From Melieria omissa (Eukaryota > Arthropoda > Insecta > Diptera > Ulidiidae): a stretch of DNA of 64,000 nucleotides. Location: the NCBI GenBank assembly GCA_963971225.1, contig OZ020267.1, forward strand, positions 3,534,001-3,598,000, given 5' to 3'. Within the stretch, counting starts at the first letter, position 1. Each line of letters starts with the position of its first letter. Under the pieces are notes generated by a model, which did no database searches, had not been told where the DNA came from, and saw nothing but the letters and a program-made list of their open reading frames with translations. This document shows, one piece after another, positions 45,800 through 57,896 of this stretch. The translations under genes were made by a program, and so were the position numbers.

Positions 45800-48289
45800 C
45801 CGATCGAAATTAGAGGAACGCCACTTCAACTCCGTCGGTACGTACAATTTTCCCCTTAGAGGATGGTGGGACTTCTTGACTAAACGGTGGCGTGAGATAT
45901 ATAAAAATTTTATTTCTATATTAGTAAGAGACATATGCAAACAATACAAGAACTATATTATATGTTCTACCCCCCTATGACACGACCTTGCCTGACACAC
46001 TCCCCAGCCGCACATGACTCACAGATGACGTACGCCAATCTGCACTTCCTTCGAATGTGTACCTGCCGCAGCAATGCTTGTAACAAGTATTTTCACTTGC
46101 CGATCGTGTTACAAGATCATCAATCAATTCACTTCCGATATCCACGCGACTAAAGACTAAAGACGCGCAACCCAACTGGTCCGCCGCCGCCGGTCACTCA
46201 TAGCCGCGAGAAGCAAATCGAATAGGAAAACCGAAGGTAGCATAAATGTCAGAATCGCACAGGTCGATCATCACTCACCTTCGACTGTGCAGTATGGGCC
46301 GCACGTGGAACTTTACTAACTGGCAATGATTGTGGAGCGCAGGAGTTGGGTATCGGTGGCATTGTGTTTCAAAAGTTCGAATGATTTGTTTACACGCTTG
46401 AACACTCGAGAAATAAATGTTTTGTTGAATAAAATTCGGTTTACATTTGAAAATCCATAAATAAATCAGCGCAGCGCGCAACAGCTGTGTTTGCGGGGGA
46501 ACTGTGGGCAGCGGGACATGCAGCGTGTTGCATGCATGAGCAGCGTTGGATGAAATAAATCTTCAAGCTGTGCGGCAAAGCAGCGCGAGCACAAAGCGAC
46601 GGCGAAATTCTTCAAAAGATCAGCGATTCGTGGAGATCAGAATGTGGTCGCAATCCGCTACCCCAACCGAGTCAGGCGGCGGCGGCTCGCAAATTGGTGG
46701 CAAAAGCACAACATTGGGTTAATTTCTTTCGGAAAAAGCATATTAATCAAATCGTATGAGAACTGCCGTGAATGATAAATGATGACTGTGAATGCGGGGC
46801 GACACCAGGCGACAAATGATATGGCGATGGTGTGTGTGATAACAGCGAGCGGACGGACAACATAAGTGTTGCATGTGTGCTGCTTCTTGTGTAAACGTGT
46901 AAGGGTCGCCAAATGGAAAAACTGTTGTTGGAGGCAATGGTCTGCAGTGGATTACGCAATGCATGGGGCAGCTGGCCACATGTACAACAGGTGGCTGCGG
47001 TTACTGTGTGCTGAAGACGTCTGCTCTGGACATTTCTACAACAATTTAGAAGCGTTATAAGTTGTATTAAAATGCAATTTTCCATGAAATGAGCAGAGCG
47101 CATCTAACCATCAATCAAATCATCATAAAACGATGTTCAGACATAACATGACAACCAGACGCATTTCATCTGTGGAAATTTTTGTATAAGCCAAAGAACA
47201 TAAAGATTCTTTAAAGCTGCTAAGATATCATCTTTAAACGTTGAGTTATATACATAGATCGTTCTATCGATCAAAAAAAGATTTCATACATTTCTCTAAA
47301 TTTTTGGTTTTTTTTTAATCAAATCGAAAGACTCTTAAAAAATCACCCTTTATATCGATCCAAGTTTTTTTTTTTGTAATACTTCTTCGGATTACTGTAA
47401 CTGATATAACTAACGTCTTGAAGAAACATAAAGTGCGATCTACGAAATCAAAATAAAAAATGTAAAGATGTCTAAAGCGAACATGGAAAAAATTCAAAAG
47501 CAAATAATTTTATTTCCCTTAAAATCGATAGTATTAGCTTTAACTTCACCCTTGTCATCATTCAAAAGAAAACAACAACAACACTTGGCACGTTGAAACT
47601 TCACTTCACATTGTTTGATTGTTTCTTGCTTACAAATTTACTGTATTTCCTGCAATTTGCCTATTTTGCAGCATTTGACTGTTTTTTGGCCTCACGGTTG
47701 TGGCGCTTTTCGACCGCCGCATTTTCGTTATTGTTTCGTTTGCGTAAATGTGTTTCGTGAAAAATGGAAATTATGTCAGAAAGTAAATTGATTATTTCGC
47801 TTTAAAGCATTTTTCAATTTATATTCCTTGCACCGTTGTCAACGTGCACACATCGAGCGTGGCGGCATGGCGAAGTCAGTTCCGTTTAGCTCAGCTCAGC
47901 CCAAGTTGCAAGTGCAAGCGGCAATTTTCGCAAGTATTTGCTTCGGTTCTCAACGTTAAGTTCAGTCAAGTGAAATGACATCATGTGTCGAGTGCTTTCC
48001 GAGTGTTGAAATGTTGAAATATTCCACAGGCAACAGCTGTTGGTGTGATGTGGAGTGCGACGGAGCACAATTCCAGTAAAAAAGAGAAACAGAGAAGCTG
48101 GAAAGCAGCACAAAGATTCACTTCTGCAGCAATTTAAATATATTCAGAGAAGGATTTTAGAAAAGAAACAGTGAATCAAACATTTAATTTAAAATATTCA
48201 GGCCGCAAAAAGTGCTATATTAAGATATAAAAGCAATGCTTACTGGAATAAAAATCTCTAAACTACAAGTTACAAGAAGCTTGTTAGGG
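45800..48289. other. Intron segment, no gene
   Basis: 45930-46660 and 46850-47060 are GC-richer; the rest is AT-rich. No domain-bearing frame, RNA gene or paired transposon ends were seen. Confidence 0.5.
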
Positions 48290-48768
48290 AGTGCAGAAGG
48301 TAGCAATGTCTGGAGACCTGCTTGGGTGGGGAGAAGCGTTAGTTGTGGAGATGAAAATCATGGACCATGAGTGGGAGAACGTTCAACGATTTGTTTCTTA
48401 TCAAATGACGAAAACTTTGCCGAGGAAATTTCTTCTGATGAAGTTATACGCCCAAAGCGCTCACTGTTTCAACGAAATATGATGTTCGAAGACAGTGACA
48501 CAGACTAGGGAAAGCACAATAATGACGTTTGTTAATGAATAATATTTATGTTTTCCGATTGTTTTTTTTTCATTATGTTTTTTAATTTTTTAAATAAAGT
48601 ATGAATTTTGATTTTGAATTGGAATGTACATACATCTTTAATTTTGTACCTATTCTATTTTGGAAAAAGCTTATTGGAATATAACCCTAAAATTTATATG
48701 AAAGTTAAGTCTTCTATAACGCGGAATTTTCCTGGAACGTAACCACCGCGTTATACGAGGGAGACCTG
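48290..48768 (+). pseudogene. Pogo/Tigger-like transposon 3' relic
   Basis: One frame ends ENFAEEISSDEVIRPKRSLF then QRNMMFEDSDTD and stop at about 48508, an acidic, basic-patch C-terminus as in Tigger transposases. About 260 bp later a terminus reading inward CAGGTCTCCCTCGTATAACG abuts TA (48769-48770), a Tigger-style end. The left end and most of the transposase are gone. Confidence 0.55.
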
Positions 48769-49253
48769 TACTTTTAATATTATTGTATTTGTCCTTTTAT
48801 GTATTTATACGTACGGATGGCAACCCTGGCTATCCCAAAGGGAGTAATCGACCTACGAACTCCGGCGATTCAGTGCCAATTAAGACAAAATTACAAAACT
48901 ACATACATTTATACATTTTTATCAAACATTCACAACACCAATAAAAAGAAAAGTCCTAAACCGTCACACAACATTTACAATCTTTTATTCCAGGTTGTTC
49001 CAAGCGGAAGATAGACAACCAACTTTGGTGATTATGGATTTCTGTATACGAATTCAATTACATACTGGAAATTTCCAAAAAGCAACAACAACAAACGTAT
49101 CCGCAAAACTTTTCAAGCGCTTTTAGAATAAAGTGTCTCGATGCTCTTTGACTTTCTTGTTCCTTACCTTTCAAATAAAATTTATGTTAATTTTTTATTC
49201 ATTAAATTTGCTGAAATTGCTTTAATAAAGTTGTTATTAGTGTTTCAACTTAA

Positions 49254-49913
49254 CCCTTTCGCTACAGCTTTTTACTGAAGAATGTTAAAATTCCAAATTC
49301 TTCGACTTAACCCCCTGTGTGGTCACAGTAACAACGTTTCGTAAAAGTTTTTGAAAAAAAAGTGTTCCTAAATCTGTTTCTTTGGGATTCTTTCAACGGT
49401 AAAAAAGGCTTTTTTAAAAAATTGTAAGATACATTAGATTTGATTGGTTTAAGGTTTTTTCCTTTTACAGTCTGTAACTAAAAGCTTCAATTAAAACAAT
49501 GTCAGTATTAATTTCGTATTGATCTTGCCGAGATAGATCTTCTGGAACATTTTATGACTCTAAAAGTAATATTAAAAAAATCGCTGTGGTGGTATTAATT
49601 ACTTGAACATACAAGTTTTTACTAACAAGTGAAAATCTAATATTTCTTTAGCCATTTCAACCATAATTAGTTAGAAAACAAGTTTGAATTAATGTTAAAA
49701 ATGGAAAAAAATTTCCACATGGAAAGATAGCATAAAAAGCATGTATATTTTTTTTAATTTAAGCCTAAATATAGGGTTTCCTTTGAGCCAAAATACTCTC
49801 AAGACTCCAACTTCTGCTAAAGACCAACAACAATTTATGATTTCTAGCACCATAAGGCCCACAGGAGTCCACAAAGTTGCATGTTGCCATATGGCAACAA
49901 ACTAGCGAAAGGG
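49254..49913 (-). mobile_element. TTAA-type MITE, subfamily B copy 3 (inverted)
   Basis: 660 bp, CCCTTTCGCTA to TAGCGAAAGGG, TTAA on the left (49250-49253) and TTAG on the right. The palindrome TGTTGCCATATGGCAACA lies near the right end, so this copy is inverted relative to those at 13501 and 17317. Confidence 0.82.
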
Positions 49914-49917
49914 TTAG

Positions 49918-51686
49918 TAACACAAAACCCGTCGCCACATTGTTCTAACTTTTCCATACAATAATCAACATCGAAATCTTGAAAAAATAACGAAAATTCA
50001 AAAATATGACAAGCCCAATTTATGCGAAAACGTAAAATTTGTTTTAAACGGTTTGCGGATTCGAAATCAGTGACCCCTAATTATTCTCGAACTAATGTCA
50101 AAACCAGAACTGGCATTTTTCTGTTGATCAGTGCAATTGAAATTTATTTTGCTGGCCAAAGCACTTCGTAGTCCTTGTCTCTAATGCAAAATATTCAGTT
50201 GACAATTATTGCCATAGATTTCAGCATCAATTGTTGCATTAATCGTAATTTTTTTACGCCAACCACTACAACACACAACTCGCTGCAAATTGCCACAATG
50301 ACGAAAAAATGGCAACTGCCAACGTGCGCTCTAATGATTATAAATTAATTTTCAATACTGTCGATAGTTCATTAATGACTTGCAGTCGCCTGTTGAAAAA
50401 TGCACCAAACGATGCACCAACTAAAAAAAAGTCGCCAAGTGGCGAAATTTGTGGACAGTTTCATTCTTTTATAATAAAATCGTATTTATCACAATTACAA
50501 TTGCCGTTGCTGCTGTGGGGCAGCGTTTTTGCGGTTTTCATGTTATTAATGGCAAATCAATGAATGCGCCGAATGCATTGAATGCTTTGAATGCGACTGC
50601 GGGTGGCGCAGTGCGCGGTGTTCACTCACCCGCAGCGTGTGCGAGTTAGTGGCTTTCGAGAGGTTTTGCTTGTTTTTTCTTATTGCTGATTTTGTTGTTG
50701 TTGTTTTTGTTGTCAATTTGATTGATTGCATCGTTGCGCTTCTTCAGCACTAATATTGCATCTTTGGTGGTAGCGGTGATGAGGTGAGCCTCGGCTTGCG
50801 GCTCCTTCATTTTGTTCGACGAACAAAGCGCCAATTTCGAGCAACGCAAAAAATGCATAAAAAATGAAAATTAAATAGGCAGCAGCTCGATGAAGTGCGA
50901 AAAATGGCCACCACAATGCGTTGCACCGTTTGGTGCGTTCAGCTGCAATCGACAGGACACTCATTAAAAATGGGCAGCAGCAGCTACTTGATTTCGCTGC
51001 GGTGCGGCGCCTTTACATTTTTTGTGCAGCCATTCTTGTAGCGCAATTTAATTAAATATCCAACCAAACTGGTTTCGTAAAAATTTCAAATCACTTGTTT
51101 GCCGCGCAGCAGCCGATTACATGCCTTTTATTTGGTGCTTGTACGCAGCGAACGAGGAGTGTTGGACGGTGATGAGCTGCAGTGATGGGAGCGAGCGGTA
51201 GGCGGGAAGGCGGCTCTATGGAACAGGTTGTAGTAGGTAGTGCTTTTTTCGAGAGTATGTACTTTCAGCACTGTTACTCACACATAGGAACAGAGAACAG
51301 GCTGTTTCATAGTTTGAACGAAAAAAAATAATTAAACCATCAAAACAAGGTGTGGAAAAATTTGTGGATATAATGAATGATAAATTTAATTTAATAGATT
51401 TAAAAGTTAAAGATGTAGGCCTAATTTTCATTATGAAATCAAAGTTAGATTTGGATTCTAAAAAAAATATTTAAATAATGAAAAAAAAACTCAGACTTTT
51501 AATTTCCATGAATGCTTCTGTAGACTAAAAAAAGCCATAACTAAGAAGTTTCGTTGAAGTGGACAAATTATTATTTTGACGTTTGTTCCAGGCTTAAGTT
51601 AGTTAAAACAATTATTGAGATTTGAAAATAAAAACAATTTGTTGTTGGGTAGGTAGTAACTTTGATGTTATTGGCCTTTCATATTA
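49918..51686. other. Intron segment, no gene
   Basis: 50280-51200 is GC-richer and free of recognised transposons, a candidate regulatory block. Short open frames there have no domain. Confidence 0.5.
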
Positions 51687-52500
51687 CACTGCTCGACACG
51701 AAAAATGCACCTAAAAGCTAAGCTGAAAATAAAAATAGCGTTTTCGAAAAATCTTCAAAAAATGTTTTTCAGTTTTTCAGCACATATCCAAAACAAATCA
51801 TCAGACCAATACAAGCTGTCCGTCGGTCAGAAGCCAATACCTAAGCCTTTGCCGCGATATACAGATTGTCCAAATCAGATAAGATTTGGGGAAGTTACTG
51901 ACGGTGAAAAGTTGTAAAAAAGTGAAATTTTCCATAATTTTCAAAAATCATAAATTTTCGAATGTTTTTTTTTATAAATAAAATAAATTATCTCCTCTGG
52001 TTTTAAAATCTAAGATAAAAGATATATTATTTGTGCAATTATTAAGCCTAACATCAATAGAATCGAAAGAAAAATGACAAAGTTATGATGCATTGAGTGA
52101 AAACACCAACTCTACATTTACTACACTGTGCAACAAAAACATTTTTTTTTGCTGAGACCCATCCAAATGTTTATATAGGCGCGAAACTAGAGATAATTTA
52201 TAGTATCCTGGCATAGTGAGTTTTTTCATTTTCTGACCCAAAGTCTTTTTCAAAGGACTTAAAAATTTTAAGGACATAAACATTTAACAATTTTTTTTTT
52301 AATATTTGCGGTTGTGCAATGAGGAAGATATGTGTATCAAAAGAAAGAGGAAAATGGATTTTCGAAGACTTTTCGAAAACACTTCTTAAAAAAATTTTCT
52401 GTTTAGACTTTTAGTTTTCAGTTATTCAGTTTCAAAGTTAGTCTACAAAATACTTTTATTTTTAGGTGCACGCGATTAATCCATGTTTTGTCGAGTAGTG
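51687..52500. mobile_element. Possible Tc1/mariner-type MITE with CACTRCTCGACA ends
   Basis: The left end CACTGCTCGACACGAAAAAT and the right end read inward CACTACTCGACAAAACATGG match, and GCACCTAAAA recurs inside both. Flanks are TTA-like but an exact TA duplication is off by one. About 814 bp; no transposase recognised. Confidence 0.5.
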
Positions 52501-52604
52501 TTATTGACGTTAGACTTTTTCGTGTAGTAACATTGCTTCTACAGCTCGAATTCTGCTCCAGCAATTTAGTTTAAGAAACACTTGGAAAGTAAATAGGGGT
52601 CTGT

Positions 52605-52951
52605 TAGGTTAGGTTAGGTAGGGAAGGGTGTGTGCGTCCCAAGGGCAGCACTTCCACTCGGAGGCCAAAATGGCCCATTGTGAATCCCTTCATGGAAGAT
52701 TCCGGAGCTAACCAGTGGCTCTCAGTTCGGGGCAAACCAATTCGACCTCTTGATGAAGGAGAGTAGATCCGATATTTCAACTACTGCTGCGCAGGCCAAG
52801 TCTACCAGGAACCTTGACCCCAAGGTACGGAGTCGGCGTTCCTGCAGAGCCGGGTAGTGGCACAGGTAGTGTTGGATCGTTTCCACTTCTTCCTCATCTC
52901 CACAGCTTCTGCAGACATCACTGGACGAGAGGCACCATTTGACCAGCATAG
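52605..52951 (-). mobile_element. 5'-truncated LINE with 14-bp target duplication
   Basis: AAATAGGGGTCTGT occurs exactly at 52591-52604 and 52952-52965 and brackets a 347-bp insert. On the minus strand it encodes the last part of a LINE protein, LVKWCLSSSDVCRSCGDEEE then VETIQHYLCHYPALQERRLR, with a CxxC...H...C knuckle, stopping at 52722. The 3' tail is CCTAACCTAACCTAA rather than poly(A). Confidence 0.9.
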
Positions 52952-52965
52952 AAATAGGGGTCTGT

Positions 52966-54558
52966 ATGACTACCAAAAATTACAGTAGACTTGCCAGCGG
53001 TATTGTTGATCTTTACATCTTCACCTCACATCCAAAGCTCAAAGGAATGTTTCCTTAGCTATGTCGCAATTTTCAATTCACCAGAACACCCTGTACCCGC
53101 ACACATAGCCATTTATGTATGTACAGATGTCCGTCCCAGACAGTGTGCGGATAGACAATTACCAGCATAAATAATATGTTGCCAAGTGCTTCAGATTCAA
53201 TGCAGGTGAACGAGCCTAGTGATCGCCAACTGCCACACCAGAAGCTCAGTAATTATCAGCGGCGTTCATTTTGCATTACGTCGGACTCCTCACTCCCGCG
53301 TGACTCCCTTTGCGTGCATTCCCTCAAATGCATTCGAGCACAAAACCGACTCAAATGTGGCCAGCTTGAATTACGTGCAGACACTTTGCGCAGCCACTTT
53401 TTGCCCAACGCTCTTCGTGTTGCATACAAAAGCTTCGCCGCCACATGAAGCTCATGACTGGCTGGTTGACTGGTGCTGCTTAAATCAAAGTTAAACGATA
53501 ATTATCTGCGCGAAAATGCGCGCATAAATAATTTGCAAGAAGTCACATTAAAATTGTATTCAGATATGTGCTGCAGATAATAAACACAACTCCTGTGTCC
53601 GACTGACGGCGGCCGCTGTCGGTCCTCTGGAATGCCGCGTGTCTGGACCACGCGTAGTTGGACTTTTTCAACATTGGCCCGAGCGCATCACCGGCCCAGC
53701 TTTTGCAATGGCACAAAAAAAAATTGTTATTATTTTTGTTGCGATTTTGCCTTTGTTAGTGTTGTTATTGTAATGTTTGTTGTTGCTGCTGCTGTTGCTG
53801 TCACTTGTGTTTTTGTGAGACTGCGCGCCATTAAAAATTAAAAGCTCATTAATTACGCCGATAATTCATTTATTATATTTTCAACACACACTTTTCGAGT
53901 GATCCAGCGGCGCGTTGTTTGCTCTTCGCTGCTTCGACTGTTCGACGGCTGGGCTGCTTGGCAGCGCATTTCGCCGCTGTATAATTTGTTAGCGAGCTCA
54001 TTAAATGCTCGTCCGGGGGAGAAGGTGGCGACGGGCAACTGTTTCGAATCGAAAACAATTATTGTTTGGTGTGACGGCAGACGCGACTGTTGTTGTCGGG
54101 GGTTGCAAGTGTCGGCCTGTGCATTGCGTTCGCCTCAGGGGTGGGTCGAAGGTGGGTATTTTATAATTGCTAGGATTGTGTTGTTCTTGCTGCTGTTCTT
54201 GTTGTTGTTGAATTGAAATTATGAGAAAGCAATGTGTTGGCAATAAAATTGAGAATAACTAGTTGACAAGTGTAATTACAGGATTTGCGCGCAGAGTCCC
54301 TTAAGTATTCGTGCAAGTCAACAGGTTATTCAATGGGCGCTGGGCTATGTGAGAGAGTTGGTGGGTTAAGCGAATGAAGATTGTATGGGGAAAGCCAACT
54401 TAAACTTGGATGGCTTAAAGTGGCTCAATTAATGAGATTATGATATTCAATTTGTCGAGATTTTTGGGAATTTGTGAAGATCAAATTGGATTCAACGTTA
54501 AATGTGGATCCTCAACGTGGATCCACAGCATCTTTTAAACTATTAGGTTGTTATCTTC
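52966..54558. other. Intron segment, no gene
   Basis: 53100-54240 is GC-richer, with GTTGCTGCTG short repeats near 53780 and 54190 and no domain-bearing frame. Confidence 0.5.
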
Positions 54559-54562
54559 TTAA

Positions 54563-55251
54563 CACTTTCGAGCCCGAAGTTTACCCTGTGTCTCACTATT
54601 ACTTTTTGGTATTTAAATCATGAAAAACTTTCCCAAGAAGTGTGCACACGACATTTGTTAGCGTTCTAGAGCTAGTTTACTTTTACAATTTTAGCTAAAA
54701 ATGGGTTAAATAAATTTTGTATTAATATTTTTTAATTACAGAAAAATTATCTAATATTTATGGAAAAATACAAAATTATCAGTTTATGTTTTTATTTAAC
54801 CATTATTACAAAAACAGGGTTTTGATCAACCGCGCCCAACTCGTAGACTTCAATTAGAACACAAACTTTACCTGATATCGCTGCAAATTATTGAAAATTA
54901 TTTTAGAGATAACAGTAAAATTTTTGTAAAAAATTATTTAATATTTATGGAAAAATACAAAATTATCACTTTTTAATTTTATATAACCATTATTAAGAAA
55001 CAGGCTTTTGATCGAGCGCACCCAATTCGTAGACTTCAATTAGAACACAAACTTTCCTGATATCGCTGCAAATTATTGGAAATTATTTTGGGAATAACAG
55101 TAAAATTTTTGTAATTTGCTTTGAATTCACTTCTAAAAATATTAATTTGTTGTTGTCTAATTAAAATAATAAGTAGTAAATGAACGGTAGCTTTTGCTAT
55201 AAGATGACAAATAGGTGAAGTTGCTCTCAGGCAACTTTGGGGTTGAAAGGG
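54563..55251 (-). mobile_element. TTAA-type MITE, subfamily A copy 2 (inverted, with internal duplication)
   Basis: Bounded by CACTTTCGAGCCC and TTGAAAGGG with TTAA on the left and TTAC on the right. The hairpin GTTGCTCTCAGGCAAC is near the right end, so it is inverted relative to 3261-3747. It is about 200 bp longer than copy 1 because an internal unit of about 190 bp (from ATTTATGGAAAAATACAAAA to AACAGTAAAATTTTTGTA) is duplicated in tandem. Confidence 0.8.
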
Positions 55252-55255
55252 TTAC

Positions 55256-57067
55256 AATATCATTAGTTAAAGGAAAAGTATGATCATAGATCCAAGCAGG
55301 ATTTAATTATATTTGCTGTTTTTATTACAATTGCTCTAAAGTGTTGCTGTACAAATCAAGAGGAGTCTTTTTTTGATGATCGGTGGTAGTCGATCTGTCT
55401 TACCATCCCATGAGATCCGTCCATGGGATATCACTCGCATAAATATTCTCCTATTCCCCGCGAAAAATTCCTCTACCACCTGATCACTTCATTCAATTTT
55501 TTGTAATTGATAAACATTCACTTTGAAAAATAAACTCGAAAATGTGAAAAGCAGCAACAGTGGCGCCTGTTGTCATTTCCGAAGCATGCAGTCGATTTTA
55601 CCTTTTGACCAAACAAAGTGCGGTATTTTTGGAACTGCAGGCCGCCTGCAGCAAAATTATTGATGCACTCAGCTGCTGATTGTTATTATGTATTATAAGT
55701 GCAAAATGATATGTGCAAGCGGTGCAAGTTGGCCCACGAGTGCGAGATGGGCGAGATGCGCGCAATGCCCCGAAGTGAGATAATATTTTTTGAACAATTG
55801 TTTACATTCGCGCGCATTCAGAAACACACAAACGATGATGCCTTCAAGTACTTTTCACAAAAGTTAATAAAAGCTTATAAAAAGGCGGCAGCCAGGCAGG
55901 CAAGCAGACAACTTTCGGCCAGCCGCGGCGCCACTAATGACTGATGATGTGCAACCGCTGATAGATAACAATGCGCTGAGACTGCCACACAGCTATATGC
56001 AAAATTTACAACAACAAAAACAAATAAAACCAACAATTTCACTTTGACTATGCGCCGAGATGGCACACTTTCCCAATCAGCGCTAATGAAATGCAAACAA
56101 TGCATTCGACTGTCTTCGCCCAGCGGTTTTCGATAGCCAAACAAATTTTATTATTTATTTATTTTTAGCAGCTGCTATTTCGTATATTTTTATTTGTAAG
56201 CTAATCGAACAGCGATGGCAATGATAACAACACAATCGGTTGACCGCTCGCTGAGTGCGGCGCGCAAGATGGATATTCATAATTAAATTGCAAATTGCAA
56301 ATAAAGTAATTGCAATGTGAATGGGGAAAATGCTGGCAATAAATTTAACTGACTGTCAAGAAATCGCTGAATGGAAATTTATCAGGTTGAAGTGACAATT
56401 GACTCGCACACTCGCATTCATGCACTGAGCGCTGAGCGCTGAGCGAGCACGTTGCCAGACGCGGGCAGTGCGATGCGATACGCACGGAATATTAATCTCG
56501 ACTAGCATCACCTGGAAAAAATACTCTACAGATATGTGTGTGTGTGTATGTGAATGTGTTAGAAGACGCAATTCGCACGCAAAACGACTGAAAAGTGCAC
56601 CAAACGCGGCACACCAACTTAAGTGAGGACCATCACAAATCGCATACAATTCGGAATGGAATTGTGAATTATTAAAACCAACGCACTAGACATGCCAATG
56701 TGTGTGTGCGTGTGTTGCAAACTATGCGCACACGACCGACCAAAAGTCAAAACTTACAGCACAAGCGGCAAGTTTCATTTTTGCTGCAACTTGACGCCCA
56801 GCAGCAACCCACAGCCGCAGCAGGGCAGCTGCCATCCGCTGGCTTCACACCCAACTCATACGTGGTACGTGTTGCTCCTTAAATCTGGTTACATACAAAG
56901 TATGTAGGTATGTGAAGTGTGTGTACGGCGGCCCGTCGCACTAAACGTGTAACCGGTCGCGCAGGCAGCTACATTTTATAAATTAAAGCCACATACGGTG
57001 TGCACCACGAAACGTAACCCAGGCGGTGTGTGTGTGTATGTGTGCACCTAAAGCCAATTCAATTTAA
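55256..57067. other. Intron segment, no gene
   Basis: 55560-57060 is GC-richer with TG and CA microsatellites (near 56536-56550 and 57026-57040). No coding region supported. Confidence 0.5.
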
Positions 57068-57277
57068 ATGTCTGCGCGTCTTTATGCTTTCATTATTTCA
57101 TATTGCCCGATTCTTATGGGAGTTTGGAGTTTAGGACCTGCAGAGATGAGTAAAAAGTACGAAACGTTACAACACTTTATTTGCTACTGCACCGCCATCG
57201 AGGAGTGGCGAATTTGTAGAATGGGTCTAATGGATCTAACAAATGCAGCAGAAGGTAAAGAGTTCGAACTGGACTGA
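57068..57277 (+). pseudogene. Degenerate LINE C-terminal fragment
   Basis: The frame includes YETLQHFICYCTAIEEWRIC, resembling the knuckle region of the LINE tail at 52605-52951 (ETIQHYLCHYPAL) but with the first CxxC lost. Short, divergent and without flanking duplication. Confidence 0.4.
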
Positions 57278-57509
57278 TCCGGAAAGAACCTAACACCAAG
57301 TGAACATCAGAATATTCACATTAGACCATTTTTGTCCTTTGAATGAAAGTGCTGTTTGTACTGTGGATACCCTTTAAAAATATTTAAGCCTCACTCACGC
57401 CATCTCGGTCATTACCCTAATTACATTATGCTCGAATAAATGAGACGGATAAGTTCAAGTTGAAAAGATGAGAGTGAGAAGCTTTTTATGGATATTATCC
57501 CCTTTTTCA

Positions 57510-57896
57510 CCCTTTCGATTCCAAAGTTGCCTGAGAGCAATTTCACCTATTTGTCATCTTATAGCAAAAGGATTTACTACTTATTAATTTAAGTAGACAC
57601 CAAAAAATTAATATTTTTAGAAGTGAATTCAAAGCAACTTACAAAAATTGGACTGTTATCTTCAAAATAATTTCCAATAAATTGCAGCGATATCAGAGAC
57701 AGTTTGTGTTCTAATTGAAGTCTACGAATTGGGCGCGTTTGATCAAAACCCTGTTTCTTTAATAATGATTAATGAAAATCAAAAAGTGATAATTTTGTAT
57801 TTTTCCATAAATATTAGATAATTTTTCTGTTATTAAAAAATATTGATACAAAATTTATTTAACCCGTTTTAAACTAAAATTGTTCATAAGTAAATT
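57510..57896 (+). mobile_element. TTAA-type MITE, subfamily A copy 3 (right end missing)
   Basis: Starts CCCTTTCGATTCCAAAG after TTCA and carries the hairpin GTTGCCTGAGAGCAA. Similarity to copy 1 stops near GTAAATT at about 57896, so the right terminus is lost. Confidence 0.75.

Noticed and set aside
52604..52620. Telomere-like TTAGG repeats
   Set aside because: Only three units, and they coincide with the 3' end of a LINE bracketed by a target duplication; not a telomere or fusion site.
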